A stretch of 64,000 nucleotides of DNA from Acrasis kona (lineage: Eukaryota; Heterolobosea; Eutetramitea; Acrasida; Acrasidae), in NCBI GenBank assembly GCA_026419775.2, contig JAOPGA020000683.1, positions 1 through 64,000 of the forward strand. Reading direction: 5' to 3'. A model generated the notes under the pieces. The model saw only the letters and a program-made list of their open reading frames with translations. It searched no databases and was not told the DNA's origin. Below are positions 43,818 through 54,283 of the stretch, one piece after another. The stretch's first letter is position 1. Every line of letters starts with the position of its first letter. The position numbers were made by a program, and so were the translations under genes.

Positions 43818-43937
43818 AAAATTGTGCTACTCATCTCGTTTGTGTTGATTTTGATCAACTTCGCTTACAATGACAGATACAAAGGATGTACACCTGGACC
43901 ATATCAAAATCTAATATGAAAGCATAGAACGGGAAGG
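43818..43937 (+). repeat. dispersed 120 bp repeat, copy 1
   Basis: Aligns with the reverse complement of 62263-62380 at roughly 80-85 percent by eye. It includes a frame ending LDHIKI (TAA) in both copies, followed by a conserved stretch after the stop. Could be a duplicated gene end or a small element. Confidence 0.7.
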
Positions 43938-44143
43938 CCCATCGTTCTGTATTACTTGTAATGTTGGCAAATTCTTATCGATGGTCCAGGCCTTGAATTC
44001 AATCATGAAGAGAACAATAAGCCACGACGTAAAGTTACGTGCCTGTGTAAATGCAGTTTTCGACGTCGTCGTCGTGGTCACATCAAAGGGATTCATCTCA
44101 CAAACTAATCAAAATTCGATTCACTTTTTCCTAACATTTCTAG

Positions 44144-44327
44144 GCACACATTAGTCAATCACTTGTTTGAAGAATTAAAACCAAATTTCTACAAATCATG
44201 TGAACAATTTGATGCCGTCATGGTAGTCAGTTCAGAAACAAGGATATCGGTACATATAACTGTGCGCCGTTTGTTTGAGGACCAAATGTTCTTGAATAGG
44301 AACGATAATTCTGAGGAGGACTATTAA
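44144..44327 (+). CDS. terminal exon of an unresolved gene
   Basis: After a CCTAAC...TTTCTAG branch and acceptor (44143), a frame of about 60 codons runs to TAA 44325-44327, followed by AATAAA near 44363. It reads LVNHLFEELKPNFYKSCEQF, then VMVVSSETRISVHIT, and ends with NDNSEEDY. A likely upstream exon (about 43930-44090, with ITCNVGKFLSMVQALNS and VNAVFDVVVVV) has no donor that fits in phase. Family not recognised; the real gene model is open. Confidence 0.4.
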
Positions 44328-44581
44328 TTAGGGAGTTGGTAAACACTGAACACTCACAACAATAAAAAAATTAATGGAGAATTCTCCACGTGGTTTGTCA
44401 GTTTAGAGAATTGTTAGGTTTCGGAGGTTGATGTGTTCTGTAAATACCAATGTATGATAAAATACACTTTTCAAAATGCGAGTTTTTAAGTATTGGCGCC
44501 AGCATACTAAAATTTGACGGGTCATGAGATGATAATTGAACAGTGAAGTCAGCCAGATGTTCAACTCAGCCTACAAAACAA

Positions 44582-45775
44582 ATGATACATATTCAGACTG
44601 GTGCTTGTGGCAATACTGTTGGATCCAAGTACTTTGATGCCTTAGATTATGAGCATGGGCTATGTGGCAATGCTTATATAGGAGAGGGAGACTGTCAACT
44701 GCACCGTATAAATACTTACTATAATGAAAATGATGGCAAGTATACTGCTAGAGCTATAGCAACAAATTTGGACCCAGCACCATTAGATGACATGAAACTC
44801 AGAAGAAAATCGAAAAACTTTCTAAAAGAAAATATCATATCGGGTGATAGAGTTTCAGATGGAAGTTATAATAGCGGATATCATGTTGGCAGTGAAATTA
44901 TAGATTCTGTAATGAATGCTGTTAGGCGCGAGGCTGAAAAATGTGACGTTCTTCAAGGATTTCAGATAGCTCACTCAATTGGAGGAGGTTGTGGTTCAGG
45001 TATGACATCCCTCTTAATGTCAAAGATACGATCACAATACTTAAAGAACAGTATTTTAAGTTTTTCTATATTTCCATCAAATCTAACTTTGAGAAAGCAT
45101 GAAGCATGTAATACAATCATGGGGATTAGTAGTTTAATTGAATTATCAGACTACATAATCTGTCTTGACAATGATACTATCATGAATAAGGTTAGCTTTG
45201 AGCGATCTGGTTTAGAATGTAACGAGGCTAACAGGATGGATCTTGTTAATCAAGTCATTGCCAATGTTATGTCGGGTGTTACAGTTTCTTTCAGAAGTTA
45301 CGAGAATGAAAAGTTTTGTCTAACAGATCAAATAAAGATGGTGTGCGATGGCAATTTAAAGTTCTTAATGAGTGGTTATTCACCATTTCCATATTGTTGG
45401 TATGGGTATGCTAATCACGATGTTATGAGTGAAAAACATATGACTGTTCCAGTCAATAAGTCGATTAGAAGAAAGTTATTGAATGGGTTGGTATTATATC
45501 GAGGAAGGTTTTCTTTTTATGACATATATGACCAGGTTACGAGTGACATTTCCAAATCATTTAGTAATTACAAAGTGAATGTGGATTTAATCACAACAAT
45601 GCCAGTAAGACGTTATCACAAATCAGCAATATCTATCATCAATTCATCAGATATCGTATATCTACTTAACAGCATGATACTACGAGTAGATTACAGAGGT
45701 GGGATAAATAATGATGATGTTAAGATAGCAAAGGATAACGTGATGGACCTTATTGATAGGTACAATTGTAAATAA
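44582..45775 (+). CDS. highly divergent tubulin (closest to beta)
   Basis: ATG 44582 (MIHIQTGACGN), 397 residues, intronless. Recognisable tubulin landmarks: HIQTGACGNTVGSKY, INTYYNENDGKYTARAIATN and LDPAP. Then come GYHVGSEIIDSVMNAVRREAE and the nucleotide loop SIGGGCGSGMTSLL, where normal tubulins have GGGTGSG. VMSGVTVSFR matches the beta-type MSGVT motif. Many other conserved positions differ and the acidic C-terminal tail is missing (ends DRYNCK). Naegleria uses divergent tubulins for its mitotic spindle, so a specialised paralogue is possible. A decaying copy is the alternative, though the frame is fully intact. Confidence 0.8.
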   Translation: MIHIQTGACGNTVGSKYFDALDYEHGLCGNAYIGEGDCQLHRINTYYNENDGKYTARAIATNLDPAPLDDMKLRRKSKNFLKENIISGDRVSDGSYNSGYHVGSEIIDSVMNAVRREAEKCDVLQGFQIAHSIGGGCGSGMTSLLMSKIRSQYLKNSILSFSIFPSNLTLRKHEACNTIMGISSLIELSDYIICLDNDTIMNKVSFERSGLECNEANRMDLVNQVIANVMSGVTVSFRSYENEKFCLTDQIKMVCDGNLKFLMSGYSPFPYCWYGYANHDVMSEKHMTVPVNKSIRRKLLNGLVLYRGRFSFYDIYDQVTSDISKSFSNYKVNVDLITTMPVRRYHKSAISIINSSDIVYLLNSMILRVDYRGGINNDDVKIAKDNVMDLIDRYNCK

Positions 45776-45847
45776 CATTACAAGTTCAACTACAATCGTC
45801 GAATAGTTGTCAATCAGTGTTTTGAATGAAGTATTTTATTGCTTTTT

Positions 45848-46120
45848 CTACATCCAGATTTTAACCTCAGAAGAAAGCTCAGCTACGACTCTCTTCCAAA
45901 TTTCATCAAAAGGCACAATAAAATAGTCTTTACTACCATTACCAACACTTCCGTAGACTTGGCCATAATAGGCATACTTTTCGCTCTCTTTGAATGCTAC
46001 TGCCGATCCGGAGATACCTGTGCCAAACTCTGCTCCTTCAAGTGGTTCAACAACAACCGTCTTCATGGTTGGATAGTCTTCTTTGCTATTAACGCCAGTC
46101 TGGATTTTAACAATTCTCAT
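45848..46120 (-). CDS. hypothetical small protein
   Basis: 90 residues from ATG 46120, with AATAAA overlapping just past the stop (minus strand). It contains VKIQTGVNSKEDYPTMKTV, GTGISGSAVAF and a C-terminal FIVPFDEIWKRVVAEL. A TTTTCTGCTATAG acceptor lies just upstream, so it may be the last exon of a longer gene that includes 46173-46414. Fold and family not recognised. Confidence 0.45.
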   Translation of the reverse strand: MRIVKIQTGVNSKEDYPTMKTVVVEPLEGAEFGTGISGSAVAFKESEKYAYYGQVYGSVGNGSKDYFIVPFDEIWKRVVAELSSEVKIWM

Positions 46121-46172
46121 CGGCTTTTCTATAGCAGAAAATCCTTGTTATAAGCTATTCACGGTGTTAATG

Positions 46173-46414
46173 TCATAAAGACAATTCGAGGCCATGTTTA
46201 ACCCGAAAAACAGCAACTCGAGCTTTTACTGCTGGATCAAAGACACGGTTATATTGTGCAGCCGCTAAATCCTTCTACAAGGTCAACGAGAGAAAGTACA
46301 ACTCGATATTCGGACCTTTCGCACAATGCGCCGCGATATATGTTGTTGAACAACTATCTAATTCTTGCGTTATGCTCATCACTTCTCAAGGTCTTCAACT
46401 GTTGAGGAGGCCAT
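46173..46414 (-). other. interrupted coding-like segment
   Basis: On the minus strand one frame reads MASSTVEDLEK, then past stops CSTTYIAAHCAKGPNIELY and, after a TAG, KDLAAAQYNRVFDPAVKARV. Composition looks coding, but stops and missing splice sites prevent a model. Frames on the other strand also look coding-like. It is either a decayed gene or exons I cannot place. Confidence 0.3.
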
Positions 46415-47137
46415 GTTCAACAACTTGAGGATTATGAACGTGAGAAGAAAGAAGAGGTGAAATAATAAAGATAACAAACATAAATAAAATACGTTTCTTT
46501 GGTGTACACTCTTGCTAATTTTAATTGTAATCTTACGTCAACCATCAGACAAATGACATGGATGACGCCAATAACCTCAAGACAGCCCAAGACATACCTG
46601 AAGTAGAGAGAGGGTATCTGAATGGGAAGTTCACCTATGATCTTGCAACTTTGGTAACTTCGCCAATAGAAAAAATTCTCCTCTATCAACCTCAAGCGAA
46701 CACTTGCTACTTCTTGTGCTTGACCTTTCGGTTTTGGACCCTTCCTCTACAGATTAGTAGTTACCTAACAATATACCTTACTCTTGTACCAGCTTGAACA
46801 ATAGTTTGATGCAGAGATTGAACTTTTTCAGGATGCTTAATGAGATCTTCATTTGTAACGTTTGATTTGCAACATGCGTAATCATTGGATGAATGCTCCT
46901 CAAAACTTGAGGTCTTCTTTAACGAACGTTATCTTTTGTAAACCTATCAAGGCAACCAGGTCCTATCTGCTCAGAGGAGTATCAAGACATTGAAATGCAA
47001 CCATCTATAAGCCACTATGCAAGCCATGCAATGCAAAACCTGCCAGATTAATGACATCAAAGTGCTTAATTTCCGGCGAATTTTAATGAGTTGCTACAAG
47101 TATAATTTTCAATAAGATGTAATTTAACATTGCTAAG
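46415..47137. other. region without a supported gene
   Basis: A plus-strand frame from ATG 46558 (79 codons) and a minus-strand one (46432-46695) overlap each other; neither has domain or 3'-signal support. The remainder looks non-coding. Confidence 0.35.
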
Positions 47138-47560
47138 GGAGTCGAAGCATCCATTCAATACGTCCACAGTCAAAGCAGAGAATCATTCACTTTTGATAAA
47201 GAGAGCTACGAAGAATCCAAAGAATTCACCGAAAAACATGTACCTGAGACTGAAGATAACGTAAAATTCACACGTATTACATTAAACGCTGCTATCAGCA
47301 TTAGAAGTGTAATTGAGCTACACATGGACTATGGCTTTATAAGGTACGGATCTGATGGTAACACATTTATACTTGGAACTGCAAACAACAGGTAAGTTTT
47401 GGACATTTTCATTCTCTAACTTGACAGGAAACAAAATCCTCATGGACCACAGAAATGTAGAGGTCATATTGCATTTTAAGTAGACGCACTTTTTGAACTT
47501 AGAGGATCAGAATTTAAAGTCGAACGTCGTGAAGGAAATGTAATTTGGCACTTGCAATAA
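47138..47560 (+). CDS. hypothetical small multi-exon protein (5' end unresolved)
   Basis: A frame opens after a TTGCTAAG acceptor (47137) and reads GVEASIQYVHSQSRESFTFD, then TRITLNAAISIRSVIELHMDYG and FILGTANN. A 36 bp intron (47392-47427, GTAAGT...GACAG) follows. A second, very short 27 bp intron (47457-47483) would give ALFELRGSEFKVERREGN ending at TAA 47558-47560, which precedes ATAAATG. Without that intron the protein stops at 47478. The first exon is missing. Family unknown. Confidence 0.45.
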
Positions 47561-47644
47561 ATGTCTTACTTTTATTTCAATTAAGAATTTCCAAGTATCT
47601 AACAACACCCTTGAAATAACTTTCCCATACTACATCAAGGACCA

Positions 47645-47992
47645 TTAATTTAATTTCTCGATTTTAAATACAACAGCTCCGTGTTTGTTCTCTCCATCTC
47701 TGTATCCAGGAAAATTCCTGTACAATTCTACGCCATCATCGATGTTGGTGTACCCTGGAAGCAATAAACCAATGTCAATTTGTTTAAACATTTCCTGAAA
47801 GGAAGAAAAAGAGTACTTTTCTTGAACAAGTGTATTTAAGCAGTCTCGATCTTCAGTGTAGAAGGAAATGGTATCCCCAACTTCAATGTGACTCACTTCC
47901 CCATCGTTTAAACGACCTTCATAACGTTTATCGCTAGATGCAATCAAATCATACCACTTTCTCTGCAAGTGAAGCCTCACGATTTTTCCCAT
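47645..47992 (-). CDS. ASCH-domain protein
   Basis: I use ATG 47992 (MGKIVRLHLQRKWYDLI), since ASCH proteins usually begin just before the L-x-L-x-x-x-W/Y-x-x-I motif; 115 residues. An upstream ATG at 48076 would add a hydrophobic 28-residue N-terminus, but that stretch overlaps the first exon of the opposite gene. Motifs: KRYEGRLNDGEVSHIEVGD ('ktvEgRl...ikvGD'), FQEMFKQI, LLPGYTNIDDGVELYR and FPGYRDGENKHGAVVFKI. These match the ASCH family, which includes putative RNA-binding and N4-acetylcytidine-hydrolysing proteins. The exact substrate is unknown. Confidence 0.8.
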   Translation of the reverse strand: MGKIVRLHLQRKWYDLIASSDKRYEGRLNDGEVSHIEVGDTISFYTEDRDCLNTLVQEKYSFSSFQEMFKQIDIGLLLPGYTNIDDGVELYRNFPGYRDGENKHGAVVFKIEKLN

Positions 47993-48026
47993 TAAGCCTG
48001 TACAAGTGAAGATTACAATCAACCAA

Positions 48027-51000
48027 ATGAACCTCAACACAACATCCAACAGGTAATAACGATACATCAATAGCATTTTGAATGTTTAAAAAGCACTACA
48101 GAAGGATATGAATTTGGAAGTTCCGGAGGCATAGAAGTAACAATTATTATCAACGTGACAGTCGGAACTATAGTTTTAATACTATTTCAATTGTGTCTGC
48201 GGCACATATCTATTTTCGACGTGGAAAAGAAGCGAAAACTTTTAAAACTACATTACGAAAGAGAAAGTAAATTAAATAAATGTAGCGAAGGAGAAATATA
48301 CAAAGTCCTCTCTACAACCAATCCATACATTTTAAGAGAATTATTTATCAAGAGTCTTGAGGACACAAAGAGTCACTACCTGCGGTTCTTCAAATTACGT
48401 TGGTATTGGTTCATAGAGACTACAATGTCTCTATTTACCGGCAACGATAACTTTCTTTTTACAAAACGCCATGGCAGAGACCTGGCAACTTATTTTTTAT
48501 TTCAAAGACTTAATATTTTTGCATTCTTCTTGATAACTGTTGTTTGTGTTACTGTGTTGATACCTATTCATGTAACTGGTCAACTTCCCAGTAACTACTC
48601 TTCTCTTAATATACAGTATGCAAATATAAGTTCCAGAGACCAATCCATAGGAGAAACTGTTCCTGACTATAACGTTGTCTTTACAAGCGTAAATATGGTC
48701 ATGAACAGTCCTTCCAGGATGGCCGCACATGTTGTTATCGCTTACTTTTCAGTGTTTGTTATTTTTGGCTTTTGTATTCTCCTGCTATCTAGCAAGGTAG
48801 TGCGTGAATTTAATTACGCAGGACAGGATGAGAGTGCTCGTTCTGAATCAGTGTCAGGAAGAGCCTTACTAACGAGTCCATTGACCCTTGAAGTGTCTGG
48901 TCTCCCCACTACTTTGATTAAACATAGTGTGTTTGAGAGTATTGTTTCATCGCTTGTGCCTGCTAATGTCACAACTGCACATATGACACTCGTACACGAC
49001 TTTTCTAAGCGTGTATCACTCTCAAACAAACTAAACCACTATGAACACCTTCTGGATCATTATTTATACATAAAGGAGCAGATTGAACTTGATAGACAAC
49101 TCAATCCTCCTGAACCAGGTACCGAATTTGAAAGTGATTTTATTCAACTTCAAAAACTAAGAATAAAATTGTATTTTAAGACTTTTCAAGGCAAATTCCA
49201 CTTTTGTCTTGAGAGGGATGCTATACAGTATTGTACTGAGCGCATCGAATGGTTTCAATACAAAATAAAGAGATGGGACGAATGTTTTAAGGAACAGACT
49301 GGATTTGATGTTAGTCTGGATGAAGTTAATCCAAATCCAAATAATAAACAATTTGTTGATGTTCATGTTTCTAAAGTTGTTGATTCATCTTCGAATCACG
49401 ACACTTATACGGTCCCTTCTGGTCATGTTGAAGTAACTGTTGTAAATAAAGATGAAATAGATAGCAAACACAAAAAGAACTATACAATTACTGGTTCTGG
49501 CGTGGGTTTTGTTACTTTTCAAAAAATTGAACACCTGAATGAGTTCATGTCTAATTACAAAAAAAGAGGGTTCAACTTAAAATTTGAAAGTCAACAACCA
49601 CGTACAGAAAAGCAGATCAGTGATCTGAAGAACAAAAGCAAAGTACAGAAATCTGACCTTGAAGTGCATTCTCCAGTCCAGAACCCTGAACACGTTAGAA
49701 GTCCACTAATCCAACATGATGTTGACATGACGTTTGACAGTCCACTAAACGGGCGACTGGATGAAAAGACTTTCATTGCTCGTCTTGTGGAACGCATCAC
49801 TGTGTTTGTCAATAGAATAGAATATGAACCGAGGGATATTGATTGGATATCAATGTACACCTATCAAAAGATTGGTAGATATGAACCTATTGTTCGTAGT
49901 ATCCTCATTACTATTGCTTTGTTTATTCTTTTGGTGTTCTTTACTTCCCCTCTTGCAGTTGTGACTAGTTTGCAGCAGTTCGCTTCGCTTCGTTTCATAA
50001 CAACAACGATTGAGGCTATACAAAATGGAACTGGCCAGGTGGGCTCCTTGTTCTTCCAGTATCTGCCTACTTTGTTGCTGTTAATTGTATCCTCCATTGC
50101 CCCAACAATAATAAATGCACTAACAGGTGCAAATAAAGAAAAGTCGAAAAGTAGGGCCAATCGGCTCTTTTTAAAAAGATTGTACGTTTATCTGGTGATG
50201 AGTACGCTGGTGCTTCCTACTCTGTTGCTCACTTCCATATCTGGCCTCATCAATTATTTCTTGGCGTTTAGTAGTTTTGACGAAGCCATCAGTCTCCTGT
50301 TCGTGCCCTCAAGTGGCACGTTCTTCATCAATTATATTTTACAAAAAGCACTCTTAAAGAATGCGTTAGACCTTATCAGGATAGACATGTTAATCTACTA
50401 TACAATCAAAACTCGATTTGTTAGGTACACCAAATATTACTTTTATTATGCTCTGTGTTGTTGCATTCCTTGGTGCTCCCACACGTACGATAAAAATTTT
50501 GGTAGGAGGTACATGGAACCTAGAGTTAGATTATATGCTGCTGAGTTCCCATCAGGCCTTCGCACTCATTGGGAACTTCCTTTTATATTGAGCATATCTG
50601 CAATCTCGTTGGTTTATGGTTTGTTCTCACCTATCGTGCTTCTTGTGTCGTTGTTGTATTTTATTTTAAAGTGGTACCTGGACAGATATCAAATATGTTA
50701 TCAATATGGACACAGAAAGAGGCAACCATATCAAATAAGTTCTGATTTTATTTCAAATAAAAATAATGTGCACCAGTTGGTACGCATAATGCTCTCGATA
50801 TGTATCATGTTTTGCGTGTATCTGTGCTTCTTCTTTGGAACTAAAATCGCTGGCAGTCGTCTGTTTATAATACACATTGCATTTTGTTCTGTGCTGGGTG
50901 CAATATGCGTGGTCGCTACTGTAATATTCCACTTTTATACCAAGTACATTTCCAAGTCAAGCACCACATTATTAAAAAATGTAAGCTCCAGTCAGGATTA

Positions 51001-51238
51001 CAAAGAGCCAAGCACCATCAACACAGGGTCCCTCCAACGCAAGGAAACCGTGCAAAATATCAGCTTGCTAAAGAACAGATTCTATGACCCTCCCATACTA
51101 TTCAAAATTCTAGAAGAGGAATTATTAGACAATAGAGAATCCATTCTCAGCGACGACAGCAATGTGGACGTGCAAAGCACCGTAGAGATTCAAATAGACT
51201 CACCCAAACATCAAAAATCTTCAAAAACACCACAATAA
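48027..51238 (+). CDS. TMEM63/OSCA (CSC1-like) mechanosensitive channel
   Basis: Exons 48027-48052 and 48094-51238 with a 41 bp intron (GTAATA...AAAAAG). The 26-nt first exon (MNLNTTSN) joins to TTEGYEFGSSGG and supplies a start that the long frame lacks. 1,056 residues. The order fits the DUF221 family: N-terminal TM (VGTIVLILFQLCL), FLFTKRHGRDLATYF and two more TMs, a large cytosolic domain (about 260-580), then the 7-TM core with YFLAFSSF and a long charged tail. Family members are osmosensitive or stretch-activated cation channels at plasma or contractile-vacuole membranes. The start codons of this gene and the ASCH gene are only 34 bp apart. Confidence 0.9.
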
Positions 51239-51363
51239 TAGTATCAACATGCATTAAATAAATAAATTACTCTTCATTCAAAACCAATTCTTGCTCAATG
51301 TTCCTTACTATTAATGTGGTGGTCGGTAAAACACAACAACATAAAGTTAACAAAATAAATTAT

Positions 51364-51987
51364 TTATCTAAAAATGTTTTGCTCCTGCTCTGGGTCGTTC
51401 AATTCAATCTGACGCCCTACTACCATACACATGGCTAGATAATGTACCAAATCCTGTCCCTCAGCTAATCTGAGCTCAATGACATCATTACTACTCTTGC
51501 TCACACTACCGGTGAGTTCGCCATTTTTGGCAAAATTAAAATTAAAGTTGAAGAAGTCGCCTCCAATTTCGACGGAACTTCTTTTCGCTTGGTCCTTGGT
51601 CTTGCAAACGAACGAACGGGTAGGAATGGACACCTTTGGTTCGACTCTTGCTACTTCACGTCCCCCAATAAAGAATCTATACACTGGGAAGATGAAGTCT
51701 TTGGTAACTCTTAATAATGGCTGATGCGTCTTCGCATCAAAAATGGTACGGTCAAAAAAGAAAAAACTATTACTCTTAGAGTACAGCATCTCTGAACCGT
51801 CTTGGTCGATGATTTTCAAATCATCAAGGGTCTTGTTTGCTTGTAAAAAATGTCTCAGGAAAGATGCGCTCGCAACATGATGGCTGATTTTACTTGGGCA
51901 GTTGGTGGTGGACTTTTTTTGTGTTTGCTGTAAAGTGTGTTGTTTGTTAATGCTAGGGTAGTTTAAAGTTGTAGGAAATCTGGCCAT
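51364..51987 (-). CDS. LURP-one-related (LOR/YxjI-like) protein
   Basis: 207 residues from ATG 51987. After a basic low-complexity N-terminus (about 45 residues), the core reads DLKIIDQDGSEMLYSKSNS, TIFDAKTHQPLLRVTKD and YRFFIGGREVARVEPK. This is the LOR pattern of paired beta strands ('I.D..G...Y', 'I.D..G..L..I') seen in plant LURP1-related proteins, bacterial YxjI and the Tubby/scramblase-like superfamily. The end is helical (GQDLVHYLAMCMVVGRQIEL), like the central helix of that fold. Role unknown; possibly membrane- or lipid-linked. Confidence 0.75.
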   Translation of the reverse strand: MARFPTTLNYPSINKQHTLQQTQKKSTTNCPSKISHHVASASFLRHFLQANKTLDDLKIIDQDGSEMLYSKSNSFFFFDRTIFDAKTHQPLLRVTKDFIFPVYRFFIGGREVARVEPKVSIPTRSFVCKTKDQAKRSSVEIGGDFFNFNFNFAKNGELTGSVSKSSNDVIELRLAEGQDLVHYLAMCMVVGRQIELNDPEQEQNIFR

Positions 51988-54283
51988 GCACCTGGAACTG
52001 TTGATAAGAGGTGTTAATAAACTGCTGTGTAAATGCTGGTAGGGGCGTAGATTTCACAGAAATTTTTGTTTTTTTTCGAAAACCAATGAGAAAAAACTTC
52101 TTTTTATAGACTTTTTTGTAAATAATGTTCTAAATTGGTACAAGATCGGTTAAATATGATTTTTAAACCAACGAATATCAAAATAGAAGATCCTCTAATA
52201 ATATCTCTATCAGTTTCGTTAGAATGTATTTGTTACCATGTTATCCACCACAAGAGCAGAAGGAACAGGGAGTTTGTTGGAGTGCGGTAAAACTACATCA
52301 ACATAAATAGTGAAAAGTGACTGATTTCTGACATTACGAAGAATATAGTTGGTCATGAGAGCCTTTACAAGCTCTACTTAACGATATTGATTAATTATTT
52401 AAGAATGTGTCTTGTGTAAGTAGCAAGAATTCCATCTAGGTCATTACATAATAGTTCGAAGTTTTGTGCGTGATTTGCTGCCATCCCTTCGTGGTTACTG
52501 TTTCTCTTTAATTTATGGTAACCCAATCTCACGTCTGTAATTTGTATAAGCAACCACACACAGTGGTATCGTCGGACGCTATTACCCACTCAATGTAGGA
52601 ATTGTGCACAAAAATTTGGTTTATACTCAAGAAGGGAGAGCGAGTGTTGTGAATGGCCTCAAAGGAGTTGACGTTTTCCAAGTTATATGTTTCGTAAAAG
52701 ATATTCCGATGCACGCAGAGATCAAAGATTCAGACCATATCTGTTCACAGATGGTATTGTTTACTGTATGGTAATAATGTAATCAAGATGTGATGGTATT
52801 CTACGCAATAAACGTTAGTTTTGAATAGAAATTATTGGTGCTGTGATGAATATTAAAATTCTGTTTATTTCTTTGCTCCTTTCTCATGAACTTATGGGGT
52901 CTACGTTGAAGGGTGACGCAGACCCCTCCATACAGTAGGTTTTATCGATAAAAGCCTTTTTGTCAAAATTGCTGTGTGATCATTCCTGTACAGGAATGTA
53001 GAAGGAACAAAGACGAGCAAAGCTACAGGTGCAGTGTATGAACAACAAAGCACAATGAGTAGAAGTACAACGCCAATGTATGAGTAGTGTGGAGCCAGTG
53101 TTGTCGGGTGACTTCCGCCTCAAAGAGGACAAACTTGTAGGTTAAGGACTTGTGTTGTGTTGTTTTTAATGTATTTCTGGCAGCAGGTGCAACTTTGATT
53201 TTATATCGTTGAGTTCCGCTAGAACTCAACTGGGATGGAATTGAACGATCATCGAAAATATTTGAAGTTTCATTTGTTGTAAATGTCATATTTGTTACAA
53301 TCGAGGTTGTTTAGGAAGGGTAAAAATAATGGTTATTACCAAGGTTTTTCCACAAACAAGGAAACAACATTACATGACTGTAAACCACCATAAAATATAC
53401 AAGAAGATTATAGGAGCTTTCTCGATTGCCTCAGCCACCGTGGCGTATATTGTCGCGTTCTAAATTAATAGATGCTGAATGATAGACAAGAAAGTGAGTA
53501 AAAAGATTAATTTGCAATTCCCTTCGCACAAAAAGACACAAAGGTAGACGTTCTTAGATTAGTTCAAGCATTTTACTCGTCTCCATTATTGAAATCGGAG
53601 AGATTCATCGTTAAGATGAAAAGCACGTTACAGATTCCGAAGATGGAGGAAACTAAAATCAAACAACGAATATCGTCGTCATTGGTTAGACATCCATCAC
53701 ATTAATCCTTTATAATTCTACCGAAAAGATGCATCCATCACATTAATCCTTTATAATTCTACCGAAAAGATGTGACAATACATGCATAGACCAAAGAGCA
53801 TAATTGGTTAGAAAGGATCAAATCTCAAGAAGCATCTCCAAGACAGGTTTCAAACGACAATGATTATCCGAAAATCGAAATTTCAAGTTTCGACATCAAA
53901 GCAATGCGTCAGATCGTCGAAAGGAGAACTTGAAAACTAGAAGGGATAACATAGCCTTCAAGATGAAATCTCTCCGCTCCTTCAACATGCTCACTTTCAG
54001 AACCTCAGAAAAAAATGGAATGGCGCTGTCATTCGTAACGTTTTCGACAGGAGGCGTCTCGGCATAATTTTCATGTTCCACAAATGACCAACATTCCAGA
54101 TTAGATTTACACCAATCTGTTAGAATAAAAAAATACTTTTTAATTGGCTTAAAAGGGAGAGGATATCTGAAAAGGAGCAGATAATGAATAAAGAATGATT
54201 TATTGTTTATTACAGCTATTTATTCATGCTCTTGAAGTAAACACATCAAAGTTTCTGGATCTTTTCAAAACACAATACAGTGA
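51988..54283. other. 2.3-kb gene-poor region
   Basis: I see no strong gene. Two short minus-strand frames (52529-52714 and 52395-52589) might be exons of one small protein, but no splice site joins them cleanly. Frames at 53023-53289 and 53896-54081 are unsupported. A 41 bp tandem duplication lies at 53691-53772. The AT-rich, stop-rich texture differs from the compact surroundings. Confidence 0.45.
53691..53772. repeat. 41 bp tandem duplication (two copies)
   Basis: 53691-53731 and 53732-53772 are identical units beginning CATCCATCACATTAATCC. Non-coding context; a very recent duplication. Confidence 0.95.

Noticed and set aside
46432-46797. Overlapping plus and minus frames of 79-87 codons
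   Set aside because: They overlap each other, and neither shows a domain, signal peptide or 3' signal.
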